NCBI GenBank assembly: GCA_019748055.1
Contig: JAIEQC010000005.1
Coordinates: forward strand, 36,326-100,325
Direction of reading: 5' to 3'
Length of the DNA: 64,000 nt
Origin: Caulobacteraceae bacterium
GTDB lineage: Bacteria; Pseudomonadota; Alphaproteobacteria; Caulobacterales; Caulobacteraceae
The notes under the pieces were generated by a model, which did not search any database, was not told the DNA's origin, and worked only from the letters and a program-made list of their open reading frames with translations. Positions 26,296 through 35,189 of the stretch are shown one piece after another. How positions within the stretch are numbered: position 1 is the stretch's first letter; the number at the start of each line of letters is the position of its first letter. A program made the position numbers and the translations under genes.

Positions 26296-26847
26296 ATGAG
26301 CGAACCGCGTCATCGCTATTCGACCGTTTCCCTGACCCTGCACTGGGTGACGGCGGCGCTGGTCGTGACCCAGATCGTGCTGGTGACGCTGGCCGAACAG
26401 AACGAAGGACCGGGCGCACGCGAGTTGATCGGGCTGCACAAGTCGGTGGGCCTGACGATCCTGGTGCTGACGCTGGCGCGGCTGGGCTGGCGCGCGGCGA
26501 ATCCGGCGATCGCCCTGCCGTTCGGCACCCCGGTGTGGCAGCGGATTCTGGCGCGGGCGACCCACGTCGGCTTTTATCTTCTGCTGATCGGCATGCCTCT
26601 GGGCGGCTGGGCGGCGTCTTCCGCCGCGGGGCGCGAGATCGAGTTTTTCGGTCTGTTCAACTGGCCTCTGCTGCCGATCGGCGGCGGTCGGGAGGCCGCG
26701 GGACGCTTCATGGACATGCACGAACTGGCGGCCAAGGCGCTGTACGTGCTGCTGTTCCTGCACTTGGCTGGTGCATTGAAGCACCATTTCCTGAACCGCG
26801 ACGACGTCCTGCACCGGATGCTGCCCTTCATACCCCGACGGCCGTGA
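26296..26847 (+). CDS. cytochrome b561 family membrane protein
   Basis: A 183-aa four-helix diheme membrane cytochrome of the bacterial b561 family, which moves electrons between quinone and periplasmic acceptors. Heme-ligand histidines are visible in each helix: LTLHWVTAAL, LIGLHKSVGL, a MHELAAKALYVLLFLHLAGALKHHF region. GGAAGGGAAG before the ATG at 26296 is a good ribosome site. The stop overlaps the GTG start of the YceI gene (GTGA), so the two are translationally coupled; b561 and YceI are a frequent pair. Confidence 0.92.
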   Translation: MSEPRHRYSTVSLTLHWVTAALVVTQIVLVTLAEQNEGPGARELIGLHKSVGLTILVLTLARLGWRAANPAIALPFGTPVWQRILARATHVGFYLLLIGMPLGGWAASSAAGREIEFFGLFNWPLLPIGGGREAAGRFMDMHELAAKALYVLLFLHLAGALKHHFLNRDDVLHRMLPFIPRRP

Positions 26848-27404
26848 TTTGCCGCCGGGTCGTGGTGGCCGCACCACTGGCGCTGCTGACGGCGGGCTTG
26901 GGTCGGACCGGAACGTGGGTGATTGAGCGCGAGGGGTCGTCCATACGCCTGTCGCTTGGCGCGTTCGGCGTGCGCTCCAGCGGACGGTTCGAGAGTTGGT
27001 CCGGTCAGGTCGCATTCGATCCGACGCGACCCGCGGCGACGCGGGCGACGGTGGTGGTGCAGACCGCATCCCTGAGGCTCAGCCCGGCGGTGGCCACAGA
27101 TCGCGCCCTGGGGCCGGGCTTCCTGGACGCCGAGCGGCACCCGACCATCAGGCTGGAGCTGTCGTCGCTGACGCCCCTGGGCGGCGAGCGTTGGACGGCC
27201 CGGGCGGACCTCACCTTACGGGGGGTGACCCGGTCGATCACCTTCCCCGCGGACTTGCGCGTCGACGGCGACCGGGCGCAGATGACCGGCGGATTCGACG
27301 TCGACCGCGCGGCTTTCGGCATCGGAACTTCGGGACCGTGGAATCGGGCAGTCTCCAGACAGGTCAACGTTCAGGTCTCGCTCACTGCGCGGCGGGCGGC
27401 GTGA
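26844..27404 (+). CDS. YceI family periplasmic protein
   Basis: A 186-aa YceI lipocalin-like protein, a family that binds polyisoprenoid-type lipids. A signal peptide opens the protein (ICRRVVVAAPLALLTAGLG). The barrel shows SGRFESWSGQVAFDP, DAERHPTIRLEL, ADLTLRGVTRSITFP and VDRAAFGIGT, the standard YceI blocks. It starts with GTG 26844 overlapping the previous stop, and its own stop overlaps the next GTG start in the same way. With b561 it may support membrane electron transfer or quinone handling, which is inference. Confidence 0.9.
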   Translation: MICRRVVVAAPLALLTAGLGRTGTWVIEREGSSIRLSLGAFGVRSSGRFESWSGQVAFDPTRPAATRATVVVQTASLRLSPAVATDRALGPGFLDAERHPTIRLELSSLTPLGGERWTARADLTLRGVTRSITFPADLRVDGDRAQMTGGFDVDRAAFGIGTSGPWNRAVSRQVNVQVSLTARRAA

Positions 27405-28321
27405 CGGCGGCGGCAATCGACGCGGCGGCGCGCGCGCTGAAGGCCGGGGGTCTGGTGATCCTGCCCACCGAGACGGTCTACGGGCTGGGCGCCGACGCCG
27501 CGAACCCGGACGCCGTGGCCCGGGTGTTTGAGGCCAAGGGGCGCCCGCGGTTCAATCCCCTGATCGCCCACGTGGCGGACGCCGCCCAGGCTGAGCGGAT
27601 CGCCGTCTTCGACCTGACCGCGCGCCGACTGGCCGAGGCCTTCTGGCCGGGGCCGCTGACCCTGGTCCTCCCGGCGCGGTCCGCCGCGGGCGTCTGCGAC
27701 CTGGCACGTGCGGGGCTGGACAGCGTGGCCGTGCGCGTGCCCGGCCACTCCAAGGCCCGCGACGTGATCGCGGCGTTCGGAGGGGCCGTGGTGGCGCCGT
27801 CCGCCAACCGCTCCGGCCGTCCCAGCCCGACGACCTTCGCCGACGCCATGGAGGAGACGGGCCACGCCGTCGCCGAGGCCATCGACGGCGGCCCCTGCGC
27901 CGTCGGACTTGAAAGCACCGTGGTCTCGGTCATGGACGGCCGCACGGCCCTGCTGCGCCCCGGTGCCGTGACGCGCGCCGAGGTCGAATCGGTCGCCGGG
28001 GCCCTCAGCGACGCGGGCGACGGTCGCCGTTCACCGGGCCGAGTCGCCGTCCACTACGCGCCGGACGCGCCCGTGCGCATCGAAAGCCGCGCGGTGGCGC
28101 CCGGTGAAATCCTGTTGGGCTTCGGCCCCGGCGTGGGCGAAACGCGGTGGAGTCTGAGTCCCGACGGAGACCTTCGGGAAGCGGCGGCCAATCTTTTCCG
28201 ACGCTTGCGAGAAGCCGATCGTGAGCGGCCTTTGGCGATCGTCGTCGCGCCCATTCCCCGCGAGGGGCTGGGCGAAGCCATTTTCGACCGACTTCGTCGC
28301 GCGGCCGGGCATGTGGGCTAG
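27401..28321 (+). CDS. sua5: L-threonylcarbamoyladenylate synthase, Sua5 type
   Basis: Makes threonylcarbamoyl-AMP from threonine, bicarbonate and ATP for the t6A37 modification of ANN-decoding tRNAs. The YrdC core shows LPTETVYGLGADA, KGRPRFNPLIAHV, FWPGPLTLVL, VAPSANRSGRPSPT and GLESTVVS; residues from about 210 on form the extra Sua5 C-terminal domain, so the 306-aa product is the long Sua5 form and not short TsaC. It starts with GTG at 27401 overlapping the YceI stop (GTGA). An odd partner for electron-transfer genes; coupling may simply reflect genome compaction. Confidence 0.95.
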   Translation: MTAAAIDAAARALKAGGLVILPTETVYGLGADAANPDAVARVFEAKGRPRFNPLIAHVADAAQAERIAVFDLTARRLAEAFWPGPLTLVLPARSAAGVCDLARAGLDSVAVRVPGHSKARDVIAAFGGAVVAPSANRSGRPSPTTFADAMEETGHAVAEAIDGGPCAVGLESTVVSVMDGRTALLRPGAVTRAEVESVAGALSDAGDGRRSPGRVAVHYAPDAPVRIESRAVAPGEILLGFGPGVGETRWSLSPDGDLREAAANLFRRLREADRERPLAIVVAPIPREGLGEAIFDRLRRAAGHVG

Positions 28322-28480
28322 ACGCACGGCTTCGCGCCGGCATCGATGAATGAACCCACGGGCTGAGATCGGACGGACTCTTCCCGAGTTTCGCGCGCGA
28401 CAACCTGCACCGACGTTGGGCTTACTGCTCCCGTCGGAGCATGCTAGCCCTTTGGAACCGTCATTTTTCGGAGTGAAATC

Positions 28481-30907
28481 GTGCGCCAACCCGCCTCGTC
28501 GATCCGCAAGTTCTTGGGGGGCTCGGCCGCCCTCGGCGTCGTTTTGTTCGCCACGGGAGCCTGGGCGCAGCAGGCCCCGCTGATCCAGCCCGGCGCGCCC
28601 GGTCAGGCCAGTCGGACGCTGGAGGGACGCGAAGCCGCGCGCATCGCCGACAACCGCTACTCCGACGCCGACGTGGACTTCATGCAGGGCATGATCATGC
28701 ACCACGGTCAGGCGCTGGAGATGGCGGCGCTGGTCCCCGGCCGCACCAACAACGCGCAGATCATCGCGCTGGCCGGCCGCATCGACGCCTCTCAGGAGGA
28801 CGAGATCGCCTTCATGCGCGGCTGGCTGACCGAGCGTGGTGAAGAGGCCCCCATGCCCATGCCGACGACCGGCGGCGACCACTCCGCGCACGGCGGCCAC
28901 GCCGGAATGGATCACTCCGCCCACTCGATGCACGCCAACATGCCCGGCATGGCCTCGACCGAGCAGATGGCGCAGCTGGCGGCGGCCCAGGGCGCCGAGT
29001 TCGATCGCCTGTTCCTGCAGATGATGATCCGCCACCACGAGGGCGCGGTGACCATGGTGTCGGACCTCTTGGCGCGCGGTGGTTCGGCCTACGATCCCGT
29101 GCTGTTCCGCTTCGTCAACGACATCACGAACGAGCAGCAGGCCGAGATCAACCGCATGACGGCGATGGCTCGCGCCGCTTCGCCCGACCCGCGCACCAAC
29201 CTGCGCGCCGGCTTTCGGGACGCCGAGGTCGCAGTGTCCAACATGACCCTGCTGGCCAGCCTGCCCAAGCCCGCCGGCTTCTTCGACCCGACCAACCCCG
29301 AGGGCCTTCCGCCCCGAGCCGGTGAAGACGTGGGCCGTCGGGCGCCCTTCCTAAGCTTCTCCAACACCGACATGGCCTTCCAGGGCGACCTGCTGGCGGT
29401 CGGCAACTATCACGGCATCAACCTGTACCGGATCGGCGAGGATCCGGCCCCGACCCTGATCAGCTCGATCGTCTGCCCGGGCGGTCAGGGCGACGTCTCG
29501 ATCGTCGGCGATCTGATGCTGATGTCGGTGGAATCGACCCAGGGCCGCGTCGACTGCGGTCGCGAGGGCGTGGGACCGGAGCCCAGCGCCGAGCGCTTCC
29601 GCGGCTTGCGCATCTTCGACATCTCCGACCCGGTCCGCCCGGTGCAGGTCGGTCAGGTCCAGACCTGCCGCGGCTCGCACACCCACTCAGTCGTGGCGGC
29701 CGACGACCGCCGCCTGATCGTCTACAACTCCGGCACCGCCGGCGTCCGCAGCGAGCAGGAACTTGCCGGTTGCGTCACCGGCGCGCCGGGCGACCCGCGG
29801 ACGGCCCTGTTCCGCGTCGACGTGATCGAAATCCCGCTGGCCGACCCGTCGCGCTCGCGCATCATCGACAGCCCGACCGTCTTCGCCGATGAGGAGACGG
29901 GCGCCGTCGCCGGCCTGTGGGCGGGCGGCGACCACGGTGCGGGCACCCAGACCACGGCCCAGACCAACCACTGCCACGACATCACCCTGTTCCCGACGCG
30001 GAACATCGCCGGCGGCGCCTGCTCGGGCAACGGGATCCTGTTCGACATCTCCGATCCGCGCGCGCCCAAGCGGATCGACGCGGTCGTCGACCAAGGCTTC
30101 GCCTACTGGCACTCGGCCACCTTCAACAACGACGGTGACAAGGTGGTCTTCACTGACGAGTGGGGCGGGGGTGGACGTCCGCGCTGCAGGGTCCAGGACC
30201 CCATGACCTGGGGCGCCAACGCCATCTACGACATCGTCGACGGAAAGCTGGTGCATCGCGGCTACTACAAGCTGCCGGCGGCTCAGACGGATCTGGAGAA
30301 CTGCGTCGCCCACAACGGCTCGTTGATCCCGGTGCCCGGCCGCGACCTCTTCGTCCAGGCCTGGTACCAGGGCGGCCTGTCGATCAGCGATTTCACCGAC
30401 TCCTCCAACGCCCACGAGATCGCCTATTTCGACCGCGGCCCGGTGAACGCCGAGCGTCAAGGGTCGGGCGGCTACTGGTCCGTCTACTGGTACAACGGCA
30501 AGATCTACGGCTCTGAGATCGGCCGCGGTCTGGACGTCTTCGCCCTGACCCCCAGCGAGCATCTGACGGCCAACGAGATCGCGGCCGCCCAGATGGCCGA
30601 CGAGGGCGGCACGGTGAACCCGCAGCAGCAGTTCCCCGTCCGCTGGCCTGCCCACCCGGTCGTGGCCCGCGCCTATCTGGACCAGTTCGCCCGCGACGGC
30701 GGCATGGACGCGACCCAGATGGCCCAGATCACGGCCGCGCTGGACCAGGCGGCCCCGCTGGTCGAATCCGGTCGCAAGGACCCGGCTGTGGCCGCCCGCC
30801 TGCGCGGCCTGGCCGACGCCATCACTCCGCGCGGCACTGACCAGACGGCCAAGCGCATGCGCGGCCTGAAGGAGACCCTGACCGGCATCGCCGCGATCGT
30901 GGGATAG
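28481..30907 (+). CDS. secreted DUF305 protein fused to an LVIVD-type beta-propeller
   Basis: An 808-aa exported protein (signal peptide about residues 1-29, AWAQ cleavage). Residues 55-235 hold two DUF305 helical units, each with an M-x-x-H-H motif (MIMHHGQALEM at 71-81, MMIRHHEGAVTM at 181-192), joined by a Gly/His/Met-rich linker at 131-157 that looks like a soft-metal (copper) binding loop. From about 290 on comes a repeat domain with D-I-S-D-P motifs (LRIFDISDPVRP, LFDISDPRAP) as in LVIVD beta-propellers. The role is unknown; metal handling or an extracellular binding function is inferred. GTG start with CGGAG upstream. About 160 bp of upstream sequence shows no recognisable promoter. 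Confidence 0.85.
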   Translation: MRQPASSIRKFLGGSAALGVVLFATGAWAQQAPLIQPGAPGQASRTLEGREAARIADNRYSDADVDFMQGMIMHHGQALEMAALVPGRTNNAQIIALAGRIDASQEDEIAFMRGWLTERGEEAPMPMPTTGGDHSAHGGHAGMDHSAHSMHANMPGMASTEQMAQLAAAQGAEFDRLFLQMMIRHHEGAVTMVSDLLARGGSAYDPVLFRFVNDITNEQQAEINRMTAMARAASPDPRTNLRAGFRDAEVAVSNMTLLASLPKPAGFFDPTNPEGLPPRAGEDVGRRAPFLSFSNTDMAFQGDLLAVGNYHGINLYRIGEDPAPTLISSIVCPGGQGDVSIVGDLMLMSVESTQGRVDCGREGVGPEPSAERFRGLRIFDISDPVRPVQVGQVQTCRGSHTHSVVAADDRRLIVYNSGTAGVRSEQELAGCVTGAPGDPRTALFRVDVIEIPLADPSRSRIIDSPTVFADEETGAVAGLWAGGDHGAGTQTTAQTNHCHDITLFPTRNIAGGACSGNGILFDISDPRAPKRIDAVVDQGFAYWHSATFNNDGDKVVFTDEWGGGGRPRCRVQDPMTWGANAIYDIVDGKLVHRGYYKLPAAQTDLENCVAHNGSLIPVPGRDLFVQAWYQGGLSISDFTDSSNAHEIAYFDRGPVNAERQGSGGYWSVYWYNGKIYGSEIGRGLDVFALTPSEHLTANEIAAAQMADEGGTVNPQQQFPVRWPAHPVVARAYLDQFARDGGMDATQMAQITAALDQAAPLVESGRKDPAVAARLRGLADAITPRGTDQTAKRMRGLKETLTGIAAIVG

Positions 30908-30920
30908 GAACCAGCGTTCC
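30907..30920. terminator. hairpin between convergent DUF305 and lpxB genes
   Basis: GGAAC-CAGC-GTTCC starts at the last base of the DUF305 stop codon; an overlapping CAGC/GCTG pairing extends to 30924. Candidate bidirectional terminator at the end of the envelope supercluster. Confidence 0.4.
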
Positions 30921-30928
30921 GCTGAGGG

Positions 30929-32095
30929 TCAGCCGTTGCGCTCGACGATGACCCTCAGCACCGCCTCGGCCGCGATCTCCGACGGGTCGCGGCCGCCTCG
31001 GCCCATCAGGTCCAGCGCCGCCGTCTGCCGCCCCGCCTGATCGGCCCGCGCCGCCGGATCATCCAGCAGCCGCCCGACCTCGGCGGCGAAGGCTTCCGGC
31101 GTGGCGTCCTTCTGGATCAGCTCGCGGGCGATCTCCTCGTCCGCGGCGTGGTTGAACAGCGTCGCATACCTGCCGGTGAAGAACGGCCGCATGATCGCAT
31201 AGCTCAGCGGCTGGAACCGGTAGCCGATCACCATCGGCGCCCCGGCCAGCGCCAGCTCCGTGGACACCGTCCCGCTGGTCGCCATCGCCACCGTCGCGGC
31301 TTTCATGGCGGCGTACTTCTCCGCCTCGTCCACCTCGTGAATGGGGACGCTCCAGCCCGCTAGCTCGGCCCGCACCTGCGCCGCCACGGTCCCGGCGACC
31401 GCCACGGCCACCTCGAGCTCCGGCCGCGCCGCCGTCAGTCTCGCGACCGCCTCGCCGTAGACGGGCGTCATCAGCCGGATCTCGCTAGGCCGACTGCCCG
31501 GCAGGACCAGCAGCAGGGGCGCATCCGCCGCGATCCCCCGCGCGGCCCGGAACACGGCCGGATCGGCCCAGCCCATGTCGACGTGCAGTGCCTGCGACCC
31601 GACGACGGTCGTTGCCAGACCCTCCTTCTCGAACCACGGCGCGTCGAAAGCATACAGCGCCAGCAGATGATCCACCGCCCCCGCCAGCGTCTTCGCCCTC
31701 CCGGGCCGCGACGCCCACACTTGCGGCCCGACGTACTTGATCAAAGGCACGTCGGGCATGACCTCGCGGATCGCCTTTGCCACCCGGATCGTGAAGCCCC
31801 AGCTGTCGATCAGCACCACGGCGTCCGGCCGCTCCGCCTGCGCCAGCGCGACGGTGTCCGCCACCCGACGCTTGACCGTACCGTAGGCCTTCAGTCCCTC
31901 CAGCCAGCCGAGAATGGACAGTTCGGCGATGTCGAACGGGCTATCCACGCCCTCAGCCGCCATGGCAGCACCACCCACGCCGACGAAGGCCACCGCGTCA
32001 GCCAACCTCGCCTTCAATGCCTTCGCCAACCCGGCGCCCAAGGCGTCGCCGGAGGCCTCGGCCGCCACCAGCATCACCTTCAGCGGCCGGCTCAC
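30929..32095 (-). CDS. lpxB: lipid-A-disaccharide synthase
   Basis: Glycosyltransferase that joins UDP-diacylglucosamine and lipid X into the lipid A disaccharide at the inner membrane. The 388-aa protein has the family's LMLVAAEASGDALGAGL-type start (VMLVAAEASGD), YVGPQVWASRPGR, LPGSRPSEI, TSGTVSTELALAGAPMVIGYR and a final LMGRGGRDPSEIAAEAVL. The start is GTG 32095, overlapping the lpxI stop by four bases (GTGA). Last gene of the rpsB-to-lpxB supercluster; its stop is 21 bp from the convergent DUF305 gene. Confidence 0.97.
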   Translation of the reverse strand: MSRPLKVMLVAAEASGDALGAGLAKALKARLADAVAFVGVGGAAMAAEGVDSPFDIAELSILGWLEGLKAYGTVKRRVADTVALAQAERPDAVVLIDSWGFTIRVAKAIREVMPDVPLIKYVGPQVWASRPGRAKTLAGAVDHLLALYAFDAPWFEKEGLATTVVGSQALHVDMGWADPAVFRAARGIAADAPLLLVLPGSRPSEIRLMTPVYGEAVARLTAARPELEVAVAVAGTVAAQVRAELAGWSVPIHEVDEAEKYAAMKAATVAMATSGTVSTELALAGAPMVIGYRFQPLSYAIMRPFFTGRYATLFNHAADEEIARELIQKDATPEAFAAEVGRLLDDPAARADQAGRQTAALDLMGRGGRDPSEIAAEAVLRVIVERNG

Positions 32096-32925
32096 CCTTC
32101 GCCCCAGACGTAGAGGCCAAGCCGGTCGGCAGCCTCCACGATCGCTCTGCGGTCGATCAGGATCAGCCGCCCCACCTTGCCGCCGACGCCCGCCAGCCCG
32201 GCCGCCGCAGCCATCTCGATCGTCCGCGCCCCGATCACCGGCATGTCCACCCGCAGGTCCTGGATCGGCTTCGGCGCCTTGCCCAGCGCACCCTTCAGCG
32301 CGCCGGGTGATCCGCGCAGATCCGCCGGCAGACCGGCGACGCGCGTCAGCATGGCGTCCGTCCCCTCCTGCGCCTCCACCGCCAGCACCAGGCCGTCGCA
32401 GACCACCGCGCCCTGCCCCACGTCCAACTCACCGGACTTCTCGGCGACGTGCAGCGCCTTCCGCAAGTCCGCCAGTTGCGCCGCATCCGGCATGACGCGT
32501 CCCAATGCCCCGGCCGGCAAGGTCTCGTCGCCCAGAATGTCGTCGGCCCCTTCGACCGCGTAGCCCTCGCCCTCAAACACCGACAGGATTTTGCGCAGCA
32601 GGGCGTCGTCCCCCTGCTGTGCGGCCTTGACGATGCCCGGAAGCAGGGTCGCGCCCTTGAAATCGGGCTTCAGGGACTTGAAGTCCGGACGGCTGACCGT
32701 GCCCGCGAGGCACACCGCCTCACAGCCCGCCTTTTTCATCGCCGAAAGGATGCCGCCGATCTGCGCCATGCCCATGTCGACGCCGTCCCGCGTCGCCAAA
32801 GCCGGATCGGCGAAGCCCGCCAGCCTGATGACGAACAGCGGCCGTCCCTCGGCCTCGCACCGCGCCGCCACCGCGAGCGGCAGATCGCCGCCGCCCGCGA
32901 TCAGACCCAGCTTCGGCGCGGTCAT
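32092..32925 (-). CDS. lpxI: UDP-2,3-diacylglucosamine pyrophosphatase LpxI
   Basis: Hydrolyses UDP-2,3-diacylglucosamine to lipid X and UMP by attack at the alpha phosphate; it replaces LpxH in many alphaproteobacteria, as first shown in Caulobacter. The 277-aa protein starts LGLIAGGGDLPLAVA and has the DUF1009 C-terminal part with GAVVCDGLVLAVEAQEGTDAML, LRVDMPVIGARTIE and AGVGGKVGRLILIDR. Its ATG overlaps the lpxA stop (ATGA) and its stop overlaps the lpxB start, so lpxA-lpxI-lpxB are tightly coupled. Confidence 0.96.
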   Translation of the reverse strand: MTAPKLGLIAGGGDLPLAVAARCEAEGRPLFVIRLAGFADPALATRDGVDMGMAQIGGILSAMKKAGCEAVCLAGTVSRPDFKSLKPDFKGATLLPGIVKAAQQGDDALLRKILSVFEGEGYAVEGADDILGDETLPAGALGRVMPDAAQLADLRKALHVAEKSGELDVGQGAVVCDGLVLAVEAQEGTDAMLTRVAGLPADLRGSPGALKGALGKAPKPIQDLRVDMPVIGARTIEMAAAAGLAGVGGKVGRLILIDRRAIVEAADRLGLYVWGEG

Positions 32926-33707
32926 TCGCCCGGCAGTGCGACGGGGCGCCGCGTGTCCTCGCGGATGAAGGCGATGATCTCCTGGATCTCCGGCAGGTCG
33001 GCATAGGCGGCCTGCGCCGCGTCCAGCCGCTCGAAGAACAGGCCCGGGGCCTCGAAGATGTCGCGATATGCCGCCAGCAGCCGCCGCACCTCGACCTTGC
33101 CGTAGCCCTTCCGCTTCAGCCCGATCAGGTTCAGCCCATGCAGCCGCACATGATTTCCCCAGGCGGAGCCGTACGGGATCACGTCCCGCGTCACCGCCGA
33201 CAGCCCTCCGACGATGGCGCCCTGCCCCACACGTCCGAACTGATGCACCGCGCATAGCCCGCCCAGGAAAACCCGGTCCCCGACGCGCGTGTGACCGCCC
33301 AGCGTCGCGTTGTTGGCGAACGTCACGTTGCTGCCGACGACGGCATCGTGCCCTACGTGAGCGCCCGTCATGAACAGGCAGTCGTTGCCGACGGTCGTCA
33401 GTTTCCGGTCGCCCGGGGTGCCGCGGTTGAAAGTCGAGTGCTCTCGGATCGTGCAGTTCTTGCCGATTTCCAGCGCCACCGGCTCGCCCCTATAGCCGCC
33501 GTGCTGGGGGTCGCCGCCCATGACGCAGAAAGGGTGGATGGTGGTGCCTGCGCCGACCGTCGTGTCCTGCTGGATAACGACGTGGCTGGCCACACGAACC
33601 CCTTCCTCCAGCCTGACGCGCGGACCGATGATGGACCACGCGCCGATCTCGACGTCGTCGGCCAGTTCGGCGGCGGCGTCCACCTGCGCGGTCGGATGGA
33701 TGGTCAT
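32922..33707 (-). CDS. lpxA: UDP-N-acetylglucosamine O-acyltransferase
   Basis: First enzyme of lipid A synthesis, adding a 3-hydroxyacyl chain from ACP to UDP-GlcNAc. The 261-aa protein is a left-handed beta-helix of hexapeptide repeats from its first residues (IHPTAQVDAAAELADDVEIG), with the loop CLFMTGAHVGHDAVVGSNV that carries the catalytic His, and the helical C-terminal part. The ATG at 33707 shares one base with the fabZ stop (TGATG). Confidence 0.97.
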   Translation of the reverse strand: MTIHPTAQVDAAAELADDVEIGAWSIIGPRVRLEEGVRVASHVVIQQDTTVGAGTTIHPFCVMGGDPQHGGYRGEPVALEIGKNCTIREHSTFNRGTPGDRKLTTVGNDCLFMTGAHVGHDAVVGSNVTFANNATLGGHTRVGDRVFLGGLCAVHQFGRVGQGAIVGGLSAVTRDVIPYGSAWGNHVRLHGLNLIGLKRKGYGKVEVRRLLAAYRDIFEAPGLFFERLDAAQAAYADLPEIQEIIAFIREDTRRPVALPGE

Positions 33708-34171
33708 CAGGCGACCGGCTGGTCCACGGTGACGGCCATGGCCATGAACTCGGCCTCCGCCGCCAGCTTGCCGTCGATGAAGGTCTCGCCCCGGAACTTG
33801 TAGGCGTCGCCGCGCGCCCGGGTCACCTTGACCTCCATGCGCAGCTGGTCGCCAGGCCGCGCCGGCCTGCGGAAACGGACGCCGTCGATCGACATGAACA
33901 TGATGACCTTGTCGGCCACGTTCACGTCCAGCGTCTTCGACATCAGCAGGGCGCCGGTCTGGGCCATGGCCTCGACGATCAGCACGCCAGGCATGACCGG
34001 ATCGATCGGGAAATGACCGGGAAAGAAGGGCTCGTTGTGCGTGACGTTCTTGATTCCGACGATCGACGTGGCCGGTGCGAAGTCTTCGGCCCGATCAACC
34101 AGCAGGAAAGGATAGCGGTGCGGCAGGCGCCGCATCACCTCGGCATAGTCGATGCTGGCGTCGTCGCTCAT
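33707..34171 (-). CDS. fabZ: 3-hydroxyacyl-ACP dehydratase FabZ
   Basis: Dehydrates 3-hydroxyacyl-ACP in fatty-acid elongation and so competes with LpxA and LpxD for the same intermediate, which explains its place between them. The 154-aa hot-dog protein shows PHRYPFLLVDR and the catalytic His/Glu segments PGHFPIDPVMPGVLIVEAMAQ. The start at ATG 34171 overlaps the lpxD stop by four bases (ATGA); the longer open frame upstream is the shadow of lpxD. Confidence 0.97.
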   Translation of the reverse strand: MSDDASIDYAEVMRRLPHRYPFLLVDRAEDFAPATSIVGIKNVTHNEPFFPGHFPIDPVMPGVLIVEAMAQTGALLMSKTLDVNVADKVIMFMSIDGVRFRRPARPGDQLRMEVKVTRARGDAYKFRGETFIDGKLAAEAEFMAMAVTVDQPVA

Positions 34172-35181
34172 CCGTCCGTCTTTCCGCGGGCCTTCCCTGA
34201 CGCCTGTTTGGCCAGCCAGACGGCCTCGCGCAAGGACTCGCGCAAGGGCTTGGCCGGATAGCCCGACCACGTCTCGCCCGCCGGCACGTCCTTGAGGATT
34301 CCGGCGCCTGCGGCGATGCGCGCCCCTTCGCCGATGGTGATGTGGTCTCCCACGCCGGCCCGACCGCCGAACAGCGCCCTGTCCCCGACCTTCACCGAGC
34401 CGGAAATGCCCGTGAATGCGGCCATAAGGCAGCTTCGTCCGACCACGCAATTGTGGGCGATCATCACCAGATTGTCGATCTTCGTACTCTCACCGACGAC
34501 GGTGTCTTCGAACGCTCCACGATCGACGCACGAGTTGGCGCCGATCGTCACGCGGTCCTGGATGATCGCCCGCCCGAGCTGCGGCACATCCACCGGACCT
34601 TCAGCGGAGACTGCGGCCCCGAAGCCTGCTTCGCCTATGCGTACGCCGGACGAAAGCTTCACCCTGTCGCCAATCAGGGCAAAGAACAGGCTGACGTTCG
34701 CGCCGATGACGCAATCCCGACCGATCTGGACACCCGGCCCGATGACCGTGTTCGGACCTATGGACGTGCCTCGGCCGATGCGAGCGCCCTCGCCGACGAC
34801 GACGCCCGGCCCGAATGTGACGCTCGCGTCCTCTGCGGACGCTTCCGGCACGACCGCGACGAACCGACGAGGTTGGATCAACAGATCCGCCGCTTTGGAC
34901 CACGCCGCCTGGGGCGTCGCGGTGACGATCACGGCGGCTGCGTCCGGAGCGCTCTCGGCCGCGTCGGCCCGGACGAAGACGAGACCGGCCCGGGTCGCCG
35001 TCAACGCGGCCTTGAGCTTGCGATCAGACAGGAAAGATGCCGACGAGGCGTCCGCCGAAGCCAGCGGCGCGACCGACGAAATCAGACGTTCCCCGCCTCT
35101 CAGAACCTCACCGCCGACCAGATCGGCAAGCTCTCGAACGGAGCGCGGCGGCAAGGTCTCGAAGAAGCGGGAATCCGGCAA
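34168..35181 (-). CDS. lpxD: UDP-3-O-(3-hydroxyacyl)glucosamine N-acyltransferase
   Basis: Adds the second hydroxyacyl chain to UDP-acylglucosamine in lipid A synthesis. The 337-aa protein has an N-terminal uridine-binding domain (FFETLPPRSVRELADLVGG) and then hexapeptide repeats from about residue 110, including IGANSCVDRGAFEDTVVG and the MIAHNCVVGRSCLMAA segment with the catalytic His. The best start is a TTG at 35181 (MPDSRFFE..., AAGG eight bases upstream), a rare start codon that could keep LpxD low. It follows ompH by eight bases. Confidence 0.95.
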   Translation of the reverse strand: MPDSRFFETLPPRSVRELADLVGGEVLRGGERLISSVAPLASADASSASFLSDRKLKAALTATRAGLVFVRADAAESAPDAAAVIVTATPQAAWSKAADLLIQPRRFVAVVPEASAEDASVTFGPGVVVGEGARIGRGTSIGPNTVIGPGVQIGRDCVIGANVSLFFALIGDRVKLSSGVRIGEAGFGAAVSAEGPVDVPQLGRAIIQDRVTIGANSCVDRGAFEDTVVGESTKIDNLVMIAHNCVVGRSCLMAAFTGISGSVKVGDRALFGGRAGVGDHITIGEGARIAAGAGILKDVPAGETWSGYPAKPLRESLREAVWLAKQASGKARGKTDG

Positions 35182-35189
35182 GGTCGACC

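Noticed and set aside
28455..28483. GGAAC upstream of the DUF305 gene as an EcfG promoter
   Set aside because: The -10 position would fall on the start codon, leaving no leader, so it cannot serve this gene.
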